A stretch of DNA of 64,000 nt, from NCBI GenBank assembly GCA_001414485.1, contig LLEY01000231.1, positions 1 through 64,000 on the forward strand, in the 5' to 3' direction. Each line of letters begins with the position of its first letter. Within the stretch, counting starts at the first letter, position 1. The notes beneath the pieces were generated by a model. It searched no databases, was not told the origin of the DNA, and saw only the letters and a program-made list of their open reading frames with translations. Origin of the DNA: Calycina herbarum (taxonomy: Eukaryota; Ascomycota; Leotiomycetes; Helotiales; Pezizellaceae). Shown here piece by piece: positions 48,766-58,899 of the stretch. The position numbers and the translations under genes were made by a program.

Positions 48766-48889
48766 GTTGGCTTGTAATGACTTATCTCGAAGTCATGGCC
48801 TCCTGATGTGAAGTTGGGACGGGCTGATAGATAAGTTGTGCGAGGACCTGCAGATAAATGTGGCACCAACACCATGTGATAGGCCTTCA

Positions 48890-50017
48890 TAATTCAGACA
48901 AGTTTGCATTTTAGACATTTATTCTGAATACCAAGCACGCACACTAAATGTAAATTCTGGCATGATTGGGCCAACCAATTTGTGCTCTCCGCACCTTGCT
49001 TCAATGGCATACATTCGTTGCGGTGAAAGTATTGTATGACCCAAAGATATTTGTGCTTCACCACCACTTGTACCGTTATACAAGATCTGTCTCCAATGCA
49101 GTAGCTCGACATGTCTAAGGCTAGAGCGGGACAAATTGTGCGACTGCTGCTGCGAAGCCTGCTGGTTGCCAAATGATCGATCGTACCCATCGAATTCAAA
49201 GACGTGAACTCGAGAATCGAAGTGCCGCTGCAGAGTCACTGCCGTGAACTCTGGGACATCTTTGGTACACTTTCAGTGTAGGTAACAAATATTGCGAGTT
49301 TTTTGTTGCACATTCACAGGGAAGGGCTTTTTTTTAAAAAAAAAAAATTTAAAAAAATTATTTGTATAATGGGCAGTTGCTGCGTGAGCTCTCCTGAAGC
49401 TGGCGATACCATGCATGAGGATATATTTTTCTAATGGCAATCAGAGAAACTTGCCTGAAAGATTAGATTGGCAGGTATTGGGGTCTGGGTATCCGGGCAC
49501 TTATGCGTCATGAGTTTCCGGTTTGGAGGCTGAAATTGCGGGGTAAAAGGTGACCGCCTTCTTCCCTTTTTTTTGATAATGTCTGTTATGATTCTTCGCC
49601 CAATCCATACGTTTTCCGCTTTGACCTTAAGCCGCCTTCCTATATGATAGGTAGCATATTATTAAGCGTAGCCGTGACTTGTTTAAGAAACAAGCTCACG
49701 TGAGGCACATTCCGAGCTAGCGACGCGGTGTTGAAGCTTCAGGTATTTCGCGATCTACTCCACAGCAACCTTCCCCCCTTGATCAAGCTCTTCTGCAATC
49801 GCACTTCAACCTAATTAATCTTTTTCAAAAGTATAATTTATAACATAAAGCCTCAAGCTTTTCTCCGATTAAAAGCTTAACGCGCATCTATAGCAAACCC
49901 CTTCAATCAAGTACCGCTGTACAACCTCAACTGTGATATATACCTACGGTTATAACAAGGCTTTAGCGCGTATGTAGCCTACAACTTCGGTAGGTCAAAA
50001 GCTCCTCAATCGGAAGT
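48890..50017. other. No supported gene; A/T homopolymer tract
   Basis: Two overlapping minus-strand frames (about 48894-49239) have no recognisable motif. A T8-A12-T3-A7-type tract lies at about 49329-49360. The rest is ordinary intergenic sequence. Confidence 0.4.
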
Positions 50018-50072
50018 ATGCTAATATTGAATCGCAGATTATTACTCAGTCTTACCCTCCCCCGAATATCCA

Positions 50073-50904
50073 CGATGCCTTTCACAGCCTTCCATCCCAC
50101 ACATGCCCAGGGACGCATATTCTGGTTGGTAGTTGACCTTAAAGAACCCTCCCCACTTCTCGCTCTTAGCAATTCGATGCTCTCGCGTGTCAAGGCCTCT
50201 GCCAACGATCCTGATATCTTCATCGACCCCCGGTATTGATGCCACACGAGTTTCTGGAAAGGTCTTGAAGGTCACGGTCGAAAATTTGACATTCGAGTTG
50301 GATTGTACACGCAAGGTCAAGTTAATAGAAAATCCGGCTATGCGATTCCAGCTCAAGGTCAATATATCCGAGGAGAATAAGTGGGAGTTTATAGTTGAGG
50401 TTATCGTTGGGAAGGATGAGGTATGTGATATATGGCTGGGTTTTTAATCAATAATGGCTAACACGGAGTTAAAATGATAGCCTGGCTGTGCGCTAAGTCA
50501 TGGATCTAATCTGTGAGAGAGTCGACGCTATCGAGATGAGTTATGCCAATCCGAAAGCAAGAGAGCGCCAGGAAAGCCACGAAGAGCTCAAATTCCTCGC
50601 TGTTTTACCGGCATTGATGGATCATTACAAGGTCACTTGCAGAACGCCTACACAAGAACGAGCAATTAATACCTGGTGTGATCTTTGTAACCAAGGCAAC
50701 AATTCAAGAAACAAGGCCTTTAATGGTTGGACTATTCCACTGCCTCTCTCAGATACGGATTGTGGTATTCTTCGGGCTGGTCTGTTAAGTGGTGAGATCC
50801 AGATTGCAGAGAAAGGAACCCCGGAGGAGATCAGTGGGCGGAGAGAGAGAAGAGTCAGGGCTATGGATCAGTTGACACAAAGTTTCGCAGAGGATCTTGG
50901 ATAG
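50073..50904 (+). CDS. Uncharacterised gene, probably 2-3 exons
   Basis: Three plus-strand segments have coding character: MPFTAFHPTHAQGRIF from 50073, a shifted frame with KVTVENLTFELDCTRKV (about 50265-50420), and an open frame 50500-50904 (134 codons) with CDLCNQGNNSRNKAF and a basic end. Between the last two lies an intron-like gap with gtatgt, a gctaac branch-like word and tag/aag acceptors. The splice pair that keeps phase is not certain (gtgata to ctaag at 50424-50497 would). No family was recognised. A minus-strand frame (50042-50362) is a competing reading. The stretch 50905-51600 after it shows no gene. Confidence 0.35.
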
Positions 50905-51795
50905 TGGTGGCGCATTGAGGCAAGTTCGCATAGGTTGTTGATGTAGGAGTGTTGAGGAAAATAGTGATGAGAGGGCAAAATATCAGTAAGTGGTTTAGGA
51001 CCGCGGGGAACATCATTCATTATCATTCAATTATTGAGGGGTTTGAAGGCGGGGAGAATTAGGCCCATGGGGATCTGACCGAATCAGGTAACGGTCTGAG
51101 CAAGAAGAGGAGCAGATGGGGATGGTGCGGTTGGATGTCTGCTATTTTCTTGCTTGTAGCAGAATGTGAATTCATGCTAAATTATACCTTTATGTAAACT
51201 CATGCCTCCTGTCATCTGTATTGCGCTGCCACTTCTCCATATATTCGAAAAATGCTGCTAATGCTTCGCATATGCGGAGGAACAGTTCGCAGGAGGGTTC
51301 GCAGCCTCTACACCTCAGATGAAAGCCCCATCCTAAAACTCCATTCATCTGCGTATCTACAACCAGACCCTGGGTAATTCCCGTCCCGCCACCTCCCCCT
51401 CCTTATCCCTCCCACCATGCGGAACTCCTCTAGCCTCAATCAACAACTACTTCTTCTCTCTTTGCGCTCTACAGTACAGCTAAGAGCGCAATCAGTGTCC
51501 TCTTTTTATCTTTATTGAAACTACAGCACGAACCAACAGGTCGGCCAAAATCGGCTACAGCTTAGTAAGCTTTTATTATTTAGTGCTAGTGGGGGAAAGA
51601 ATGGTTGTGCGGGGTCGTCATCATAGTCAGATTAGACTCAAGATTTCACTTAAATTTAAGAATAACAAGGCTTCTTATCACATCATGAAGAAAGATACCG
51701 CATCTGCAAAGAATATCCCAGCAGCCTATGTGCTAAGTTGGACATCTACACGCGTCGAAATTCTTTGCCCATTCGCAACCTGTGATGAAAAGGTA

Positions 51796-53128
51796 AGAGT
51801 TGGGGCCACAGCTAGTGGGCCCCCTAAGCGAACCCCACCAAATCAACACTTATTACTTAAAAATCATTTATAATTCTAACTTCAAGTCTTTTGCTCTAAA
51901 ACTTATATATATTATTAATGAATAGTTGCTAATCCTTTTACTTCAATAACATCTTCTAACTTACAAGTCAACCGCTTAGTATATCGTCTATAATCACGTG
52001 GATCTACTAAATCCTAAAGCCTTTGGATCTCCTTAATTAACTCGTCCTTAGAAGTCGGTACAAAGGGCAACTTCTTTAACTCTTCTTTCATCCACCGCCA
52101 GACCTTCTTAATTACGTTTAAATCAGGTGAAGAAAGAGGCCAGTTAAAGCCGCGGATGTTATGTTGGAGCTTAGCTAAGCGAGCATGTCCCTTATACACC
52201 TTTGAACCGTCTTCTATAAAGATATAGTCGGTACCGAGCTTGTCAAATAAGGGAAAGATAACTGGCTCGAGAATTTGATCCCTATAGGCGCGAGAATTTA
52301 CCCCTCTACAGCCTTGTTCCTTCTCTAAGAAGACAAGAGGAGACTTATAATCCCAGCCGATCGCACCCCAAATCATAACCGACACTCTCCCTAATCGATA
52401 TGTCGACCTAATACAGTCCGGACACCTCTTTTCGTCCACACGCCGTGTTACCCAGACCCTCCCACTCTTTCCAAACTCAAATATACACTCGTCCGACCAT
52501 ATAACCTTCCTCCAGTCCCCCTTTTGCCTATGAGTAGCTGCCCAGTCCGATGTCCCCCACCAGCGGTGCGCATATGCAAAAGCAAGACGTTTCTTTGCTT
52601 GGAGTCGGCTAATAAAGGGTCGAGGGCACGCAATACATCGTCGGTAGCCAGCGCGGCGAAGTTCTCGTCGAATTGTACGGGCAGAAGCAGGTAGGTTGAG
52701 AGCGTTTTTAACTTGCGTAAAAGACATGCGACGAATAGTGTAATTTTGGGATATAAACCGAAGGATTTGGCGTATATGTCGCTTGGATACTAATCTCTTT
52801 TGATATTGCTTCCCTTTACGCGTGGTTCGGCTTGAATTGGTCTTATAGATCCTCTGCGCGGTGGATTTGAGTACCCCTAATTCCTTAAAGATCGCATTCT
52901 AGGATTTTCCATCTGCTCGCGCTTGGCGTACTCTGGCGCGCTTTGGTGTAGACCAATTCTGGCCAGGTTCGTGTGTAGAAGAGGGGGAGAGGATTCGGTC
53001 CGTCATTTTTAATTTGGAGAGTTTTGGTTAAAAGGTTGAATTATAGTAGGGTTTTGAAAAGGGAGTGTCGGAAATTAAGGTGGGGGGTCATCTCGCTTAG
53101 GGGGCCCACTAGCTGTGGCCCCAACTCT
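51796..53128 (-). mobile_element. Tc1/mariner element with near-perfect terminal inverted repeats
   Basis: 1333 bases. The ends agagttggggccacagct and its inverse are identical over about 38 bases, with weaker similarity for a few more. TA on each side (51794-51795 and 53129-53130) is the target duplication. The transposase lies inside on the minus strand. Light mutation suggests a fairly recent insertion. Confidence 0.95.
52014..53006 (-). pseudogene. Tc1/mariner transposase, one nonsense codon and lost catalytic Glu
   Basis: ATG 53006 to stop 52014 is 330 codons, normal for the family. There is a helix-turn-helix N-terminal region with one TAG (RADGKS*NAIFKE, near 52900), probably from TGG. 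The DDE core has VIWSDECIFEFG (first Asp) and FIEDGSKVYKGHA (second Asp). The third acidic position, normally Glu in a NxIEN/HVW motif, reads NVIKKVW, so Glu is Lys. The enzyme should be inactive on both counts. It lies in the broken ankyrin-deaminase gene, in opposite orientation. Confidence 0.9.
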
Positions 53129-54558
53129 TACATCACTATGGCTATTCCACGCCCACCGAAAACTACCTTAATACTAGACGAGCACATTGTTACCCGTCGC
53201 GACAGCTTCAATACCGCCTTTTGTTTCTATATGAAGACGATCCGCTCGTTAAAGACTTTGGTTTCCTTTTAGAGCGTCAGAATCTGAAATTGAAAAGCAT
53301 TGCTGAGGGGCTAGAGGACCCAAGAATCAATGAGGCAGAAGAGCTGATCTCTACTTTACTACGCGAGACACGAGTTTCAGACCCCTCGCATAAGTACGAC
53401 CTTGAAAGTCAAGATGCACGACAGTTTTTATCCCGTTGTGTCAATAACGAGTATCTGTTGTGTAAACACAAGCTCGAGACATCAAAACAGCTAGAGATGC
53501 TTGTTAAAGGAAAGGACTCTTATAGTGGGAAGACAGCGCTGTCTTTCGTGAGCGAGGAAGGTCACTTGGAAATCGCGAAGTTGCTATGTGAACATGGCGC
53601 TGAGCTAGAAAGTGTCGACAATAATGGACGAACTCCGGTGATGCTCGCTACTCTCAATAGCCACGGCCAGACCGCATTATACCTAGCATCGCGTGGTGCT
53701 TCACTATTTGTCAAGGATAAGGATGTTACAACTGTCATTTAGACCGCGAAAACTGCGTTCCGAGAGCTTAGTGAGTGGGAATGGTCAATGGCCAAGATTC
53801 CAATCTATGCCTCGGAAATGGGTTCGTCTGAGGCCATAGAGCAAGTGGACAGCAGGAATCGTGCCCTCCAAACTATCAAAGAAAGGAAGGAGGGGCTGAG
53901 CCACGTTATTGATCTCTATTTGGCATTGAAGCTAGAAAGAGATATCGAAGAAAACGCCATGACAAATAGCACGATAGACGACTCATTTCGCGTTATACAG
54001 AGAAATAAGTTGCATAGGCTACAAATGTCTTTATCTAAAGTCCTTTTCGAGACTGATATGGCCAAAGAGAGCAAAACTTTCGCGTTTTTGGACCGCGGCA
54101 GGCTATTCGAGAATATACAAGCCGCTGCTGTGAGTGGTTATACCGCGGGAATAGTCGGAGATAGTGATGGATGCTTACATCGAGATCTGTGGACGTCAAG
54201 AGTCATGAAGTACTGCAAAGTTATAGGACATGAATTAGCACAAATTGACCAATATGGCCGACTAGTACCGAAAATATCCAGCGCTTCTCATGCTGAGAAA
54301 CAGCTGATCGCTTACTTCTTGTGGATGCACACAACCGTGGATCAGGACTTTGAAGAATGTAATGATGAGGGGGAAATATGGGGAAACAGTCTTGAAGTTC
54401 GAAACCTACATATCAGCAAGCCTGATGTTGCGTCATTGAAGAAGAATATCTATGTCTCCAGAGAGCCTTGCCCGGATTGTAAGCGCTTTCAGCGGCGGCT
54501 TTTTGAGAAAGAAGACATTCTTTTCAACTTTTTCTTCATCAAGCCAATTGTGGCTTAG

Positions 54559-54799
54559 CATAGGCAGCTAGTAGCCAGTCTGGCAATAGGAGGCTTCCAG
54601 TGTAAGACGATGAAAGGAATAACAGCAACTAGATAACGTGTATCCCTGCGTCGAGAGACGCACCCTATGACGAGACAAACTATTAAAACTTTGAATTCAA
54701 GTGATTCTAAATTTTTGAATCCATTGAAAATTTCCAGACTTTTGCATATATATAGCAGGATAGTGTAACTGGTACGGGAAGGCAGAGGAGCTTAAGTTC
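54559..54799. other. Downstream region of the deaminase gene
   Basis: No gene seen. Ordinary composition, changing to RIP-like sequence near 54790. Confidence 0.4.
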
Positions 54800-55916
54800 T
54801 ATAACGATGAAAATAATAATGTTATTTAACCTAAAAGGCCTCGTAAGCCTACTAGGAAGAAGAACGAGCCAGAAAACGAGTTCCATCTTCGCTTATTAGA
54901 GTGGGAAGCAGATATCGGTTATCTTAAAGAGCTATAGTCAAGGTCAACTTATAACCGACATATACCACTTTTGCACTCAAACGCGGGGTAAACACCTTAA
55001 AATATTTATGCCTTCTGCGTATTTATAATATAATTCCTTTGAGGGGTTAACTAATTTGAGAGTTAACTATAATTCTATCTACTCGAATTACCTAGTAGAT
55101 CTATACGTAAAAAGTTATTATGTAGTTAAGTAAGGCAAAGTAGCAAAGGACACGTTTTACACTAAAAAGTAAGCGAAAACACCGAGAAAAACGCAACACC
55201 TCGCACGTATAAAGATTATATAAGCAGCACAGCTTACTAGCTTTACGTATTGAATAAAAAGATAGATAGACTACTTCTTAAACTGAATTCTTAATCTTAG
55301 AAAAATCTATAGAGCGTAAGAGTAAAGATATGTGTTCGTAGAGTGGGTAAAACAGCTGTTTTTAGTAGGGTTTTAGAAAGTGTCGGTTATAAGTTGTCTA
55401 GTACTGTACGTCCTAAGGGCAATGTAATAACCCAGAAGTACTATTGCGAGCGCCTTCTACCTGTATATATTAAGGCAATTCAGGAATTACGGATTAAAGA
55501 AGAAGGGTTCCATGTAGGATAGCTATTTCAAGAGGACGGGGACCCCTCTCACGGTATGCGGAAAGATGGACTTGTAAGGAAGATTAAGGACGAGAACTGG
55601 ATTACTAATATAATCCACCGTACTGACTCTCCGGATTGTAATCCCCAGGAGTCACTTTGGAACATTATAAAGCAAAGGGTTCGCCGGAGGAATATTAGTA
55701 GTATTCCGGAGTTAAAGAAGGCTTTGTAAGAGGAGTGGAGCAAGATTACACTTAAGCAAGTTAGAAGAAGGATATCAGATATGCCTAGTAGATGTAAGCT
55801 ATTAGCACGAACAGGTGGAAAGCCAATTAAGAGTGCTTTATAGTAGTAAAATGTAATTTAGTACTTTCCCTCCTTATTTTAGTGGTCTGTGCTGTCTCAC
55901 GATTTCTGACACCCCC
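54800..55916 (+). pseudogene. Second Tc1/mariner-type transposase relic
   Basis: A plus-strand frame with many TAG/TAA. It begins near 54840 (KRPRKPTRKKNEPENEFHL, heavily mutated) and is clearest at 55430-55845: TQKYYCERLLPVYIKAIQEL, FQEDGDPSHGMRKDG (second Asp) and NPQESLWNIIKQRVRRR (third acid kept), then SRCKLLARTGGKP. The motif style differs from the element at 51796, so it is another mariner lineage. The right terminal repeat may be gtctgtgctgtctcacg... near 55885-55912, but no left partner was found. Confidence 0.7.
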
Positions 55917-56166
55917 TGGTGGGAGTGTATAGAGTTCATAGTAGAGCATGAAGTTCTAGTAGAGCAAGGAATTCTAGTAGAGCATGGAATTTATAACAGA
56001 GCGTGGAATTTATAACAGAGTATAGAATTCATAACAGAGCATGGAATTCATAGCAGAGCGTGGAATTCAGAACAGAGCATGGAATTCATAACAGAGCGTG
56101 GAATTCATAGGAGAGCGTGGATTACATAGTAGAGTGTGGAGTGTAATACCAGAGTGTAGAGTGCAA

Positions 56167-56599
56167 TGTCACGAATCACGTGCACACGTGATGAGTGAAG
56201 ACCAGGCGGCGTCCTGACAGGTTAAGCACTATCGGAATACTCTTATAATAGATAGGGATCGGTTAGGTTAGCTAAGCGATTCAAGGATTTCATTATAATG
56301 ATCACGTGACGAAAGGGACCGCTGGATCGCTAGGCGAACCAGCTCGTTGGATCGCCAGCTCGACGAGCGAGTTGGCTACCCAGGGGAAACGAAGGTTCTA
56401 TATATACTGGCACGTCTGCCATCTAGATAGGAGCTTCGTGCTCAACTTTAGTTATCAATCTTATCATCTTGTTTGACATCTTTGATACAAGTAACGAGTT
56501 CACTTCCAAGTGAACAACCCGGCGCATCTGTACTTCTTACCTGCATACCAACCTTCGAGACTTAGTCATCTTGCTTGAGTTCGTTTGAGTTTCGTTACA
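56167..56599 (+). repeat. Solo LTR, type A chromovirus, unmutated
   Basis: 433 bases, tgtcacg to gtttcgttaca, flanked by tgcaa at 56162-56166 and 56600-56604. It matches the copy 1 LTRs but keeps CA and TG, for example the cacgtgcacacgtgatgag word. It is the best sample of the unmutated LTR. Confidence 0.93.
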
Positions 56600-56689
56600 T
56601 GCAATGCCAGAGCATGGAATTCATAGCAGTGTATAGAGTTCATAGGAGAGCATAGGAGAGCATAGTAGAGTATAGAGAGTGTTGAAATG

Positions 56690-56890
56690 TTGCACTTTTT
56701 GAGGGCAAGAGTAAAAGACTTGAATTCCCTACCATGCTCTACAAGAGCAAAAGGCATATATATATACATTGTTGCAATAGCTATTGCCACATCTATTTGC
56801 CAAAAAAACTCTTCCTGCCGGCATGCCCGACGGGCATACCGATATCTCTTAAGTGGTGTAATATAACAGATATCACCGTACCTATCAACA
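56690..56890. repeat. Short solo LTR, second copy of the TGTTG...CAACA family
   Basis: 201 bases, the inverse of the element at 16550-16757, flanked by gagag at 56685-56689 and 56891-56895. It shares the ggcatgcccgacgggcat palindromic core and the tacggtgatatctgttata end. Confidence 0.85.
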
Positions 56891-56940
56891 GAGAGCATAC
56901 AGAGTATGGAGAGCATGGGAGTGCTGGGAGAGCCTGGCAT

Positions 56941-57278
56941 TTACAGCATCAAGACTCTACAGAGGGACCGTTTAGCTATGGAACGGACCGGGACGAGCCG
57001 TGGTAGATACTGAACAAATCGGCTACTAAATAGCGCCCTCTGAAGCCTGACGCTGAAGCCTGAAGCCTGAAGCCAGGTAGTTTCAGCTCCTTTACTTGTA
57101 ACTGTTAGAAATCAGGTGATTTGGGGGCCAAATCTTGGTGCTTAATAAGCCCTTGGAACATATTTGGACTGTTTGTCCGTATAGACAACTTAGACTCGTA
57201 ATCATCGAATCCATCAATACACAGATCAAAACCATCACTTCTATCCCCCATTCTTGACAAAGCCTACCACTTATGACG
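56941..57278. other. Spacer between inverted minisatellite arms
   Basis: Unique sequence with a ctgaagc tandem (three to four units, about 57041-57075). A minus-strand frame at 57092-57310 shows no recognisable motif. Confidence 0.5.
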
Positions 57279-57483
57279 TTATGAATTCCACGTACTGTCA
57301 TGAATTCCACGCTCTCCCAGCTCTCCCATGCTCTCCCATGAATTCCATGCTCTGCTATGAATTCCCCGCACTGTTATGAATTCCCCGCATTGTCATAAAT
57401 TCCCCGCACTGTCATGAATTCCACGTACTGTCATGAATTCCACGTACTGTCATGAATTCCACGCTCTGGCATTGCACTCCACG
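57279..57483 (-). repeat. Minisatellite, right arm (inverse orientation)
   Basis: About 9 units of the inverse pattern (atgaattccacgtactgtc, atgaattccccgcactgtc). Its right end (ctggcattgcactcca) is the inverse of the sequence into which the solo LTR at 56167 inserted, so it preserves the empty site. Confidence 0.8.
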
Positions 57484-57620
57484 CTGTAGAGGACGTAATA
57501 GGTCCTTATAGCTGATGCAAAGGAATCAAGCTAATAAAATCCATTCCTCCTTGAAATGCTCCAGAATCATTGGCTCGATTCCTTCGCATCGGCCACAAGG
57601 ACCCACTACGTCCTCTACAG
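57484..57620. mobile_element. MITE-like element with ~50-base inverted repeats
   Basis: 137 bases. The left arm begins ctgtagaggacgta and the right arm is its inverse (tacgtcctctacag); pairing continues for about 50 bases with only C/T or G/A differences, leaving a loop of about 30 bases. There is no coding capacity. The target duplication is unclear. Confidence 0.75.
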
Positions 57621-58470
57621 CACCTAAGGGGATATTCAATCGCAACTACAGCAGGTGGACATCGTATGTAGGTGGTTTCGTAGGTAATACATCAATTTAA
57701 CCTAGGTGTAATTACACATTGTTGTTTCTAGTCTCGTCTATAGATAGGAAAGGATAGATCAAATAGTGCTTGATTAGGATGTCTTTCGTAATCAAGTTCA
57801 GGTTCAAGTTCAGGTTCAAGGTTAGATAGTGTTTGAATTCTCTATCTGAATCAGCTCGCTAGAGCGATAGAAGCTATTCAGGACATCGCTTATGTCTATA
57901 TTAGGCGTACTAGTAGCCCTTGATAGCGTAGATAGCCTTACGAGGCCTAAGTACTATAAATTAGACTACGCTGAATACGTTACAAAACTTAAACAGAGGT
58001 TAGAACCTAGATTCTACCTTTATCCTTTAATACTAACGCGCTTCTACTAGTTTCCCTAGGCTACGCGAGCTTATTTCTTCCGGTAGCTAGAACTAAATAT
58101 TATAATAATTATACTATCGTTATATAGGTAAATAAGCCTCTGACTTATATCTATCCACGTGACTAGCACGCTAGTACCACGCTAGCACAAGTATAAATAG
58201 TCGTACTTCTAGTATCTAGAATAGTTATAGAGAATATAATACGTATATATAACTAGACAGATTTATAACTAAGTTATACTAATACTAATTAGTATCCTAC
58301 GTAGATTAGATTACTTAGTTATAAGCTTACTTATACTTACTATAGTTAAGTATCTTTAGCTAACTAAACGTTAAGAGTAGTACTATTATACGCCGTAGCC
58401 TACTACTACGTATAATCTTCTAACCTTGTTTAGAATCGATTATATAAGTATACTATTCTACGCTTCGTTC
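57621..58470. other. Unresolved AT-rich sequence with short tandem repeat
   Basis: At 57795-57822 there is a caagttcaggtt tandem (about 2.5 units). From about 57900 the sequence is CA/TG-poor. It has a tataaatag word near 58193 and could be an LTR or leader of another decayed element. No domain can be read. Confidence 0.4.
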
Positions 58471-58753
58471 TGTGATAGAACTATCAGGAATTGATCGGAA
58501 TGATCGGAATTGGAATTGCCGAGTCTACGTGCTGAATGGGATACGATACGGATGTTGTTTTAGGATTTAGAATAGCTAGATGGCTCCGGACTTACTATTG
58601 TCCGAACCTCTTGTAAATAGCTGCCTCCTCTCTATCGGGAAAGACCAATTTGGTCTTTTCCTTCGTATCAGAGCCTAGTATTCGGATATGTCATTCTATC
58701 GAACGCACTTCTATATACCTCTTTTATAGTATTATCCGTTTCGTGCTGTTATA
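58471..58753 (+). repeat. 5' LTR of the second-lineage Ty3 element
   Basis: 283 bases from tgtgatagaact to ctgttata. The near-palindromic ends (tgtRatag / ctRttaYa) are shared with the solo LTRs. The left flank pentamer is cgttc; its partner lies outside the window. Confidence 0.88.
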
Positions 58754-58899
58754 TTAAAAGACCAAATTCGACTCCGCCGGGGACGGCCTGTTATAATATC
58801 TCACTCGAGCGCGCCGGCGTACTTGCTTCGAATTCGATTCGGCCTAGATTCGGATCAGTATATCGATAACCTTAAATAGCTAGGTAATCAGAGACCACC

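Larger units (their letters stand above)
51601..54558 (+). pseudogene. Ankyrin-repeat protein with C-terminal zinc deaminase domain, disrupted
   Basis: ATG 51601. The first 65 codons run to a GTA Val codon whose TA is the target of a mariner insertion (51796-53128). The frame resumes exactly at 53131 and runs to a TAG at 53740-53742, then in the same frame to TAG 54556-54558: about 540 codons without the insertion. N-terminal: a CPFATC...HHYG cluster that looks zinc-binding. Middle: two ankyrin-like repeats (about 53524-53715; GKTALSFVSEEGHLEIAKLL, NGRTPVMLA). C-terminal: HAE (54289) and PCPDC (54466-54480), the zinc ligands and catalytic Glu of the cytidine-deaminase fold. Such ankyrin-deaminase proteins are known in ascomycetes, with unknown substrates. 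No RIP bias. Two lesions make this allele a pseudogene. The TAG could be a Gln or Trp change. Confidence 0.85.
55924..56940 (+). repeat. Minisatellite, left arm (cataacagagcatggaatt units)
   Basis: About 15 irregular units near 19 bases long (cataacagagcRtggaatt), shorter and more variable towards the right. The array is interrupted by two solo LTRs (56167-56599, 56690-56890), each with its own 5-bp duplication. Units in inverse orientation are at 57279-57483. Confidence 0.8.

Noticed and set aside
48639..48770. Possible bZIP transcription factor
   Set aside because: A leucine-spaced helix is visible but no basic DNA-binding region, and the frame is broken.
53024..53272. 82-codon plus-strand frame
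   Set aside because: It spans the mariner terminal repeat and the start of the deaminase second part in a wrong frame.
56560..56940. 124-codon minus-strand frame
   Set aside because: It crosses the end of the type A LTR, minisatellite units and the short solo LTR, so it is a mosaic of repeats.
55924..57483. CRISPR-like array
   Set aside because: Repeats are adjacent with no unique spacers, units vary, and the organism is a fungus.
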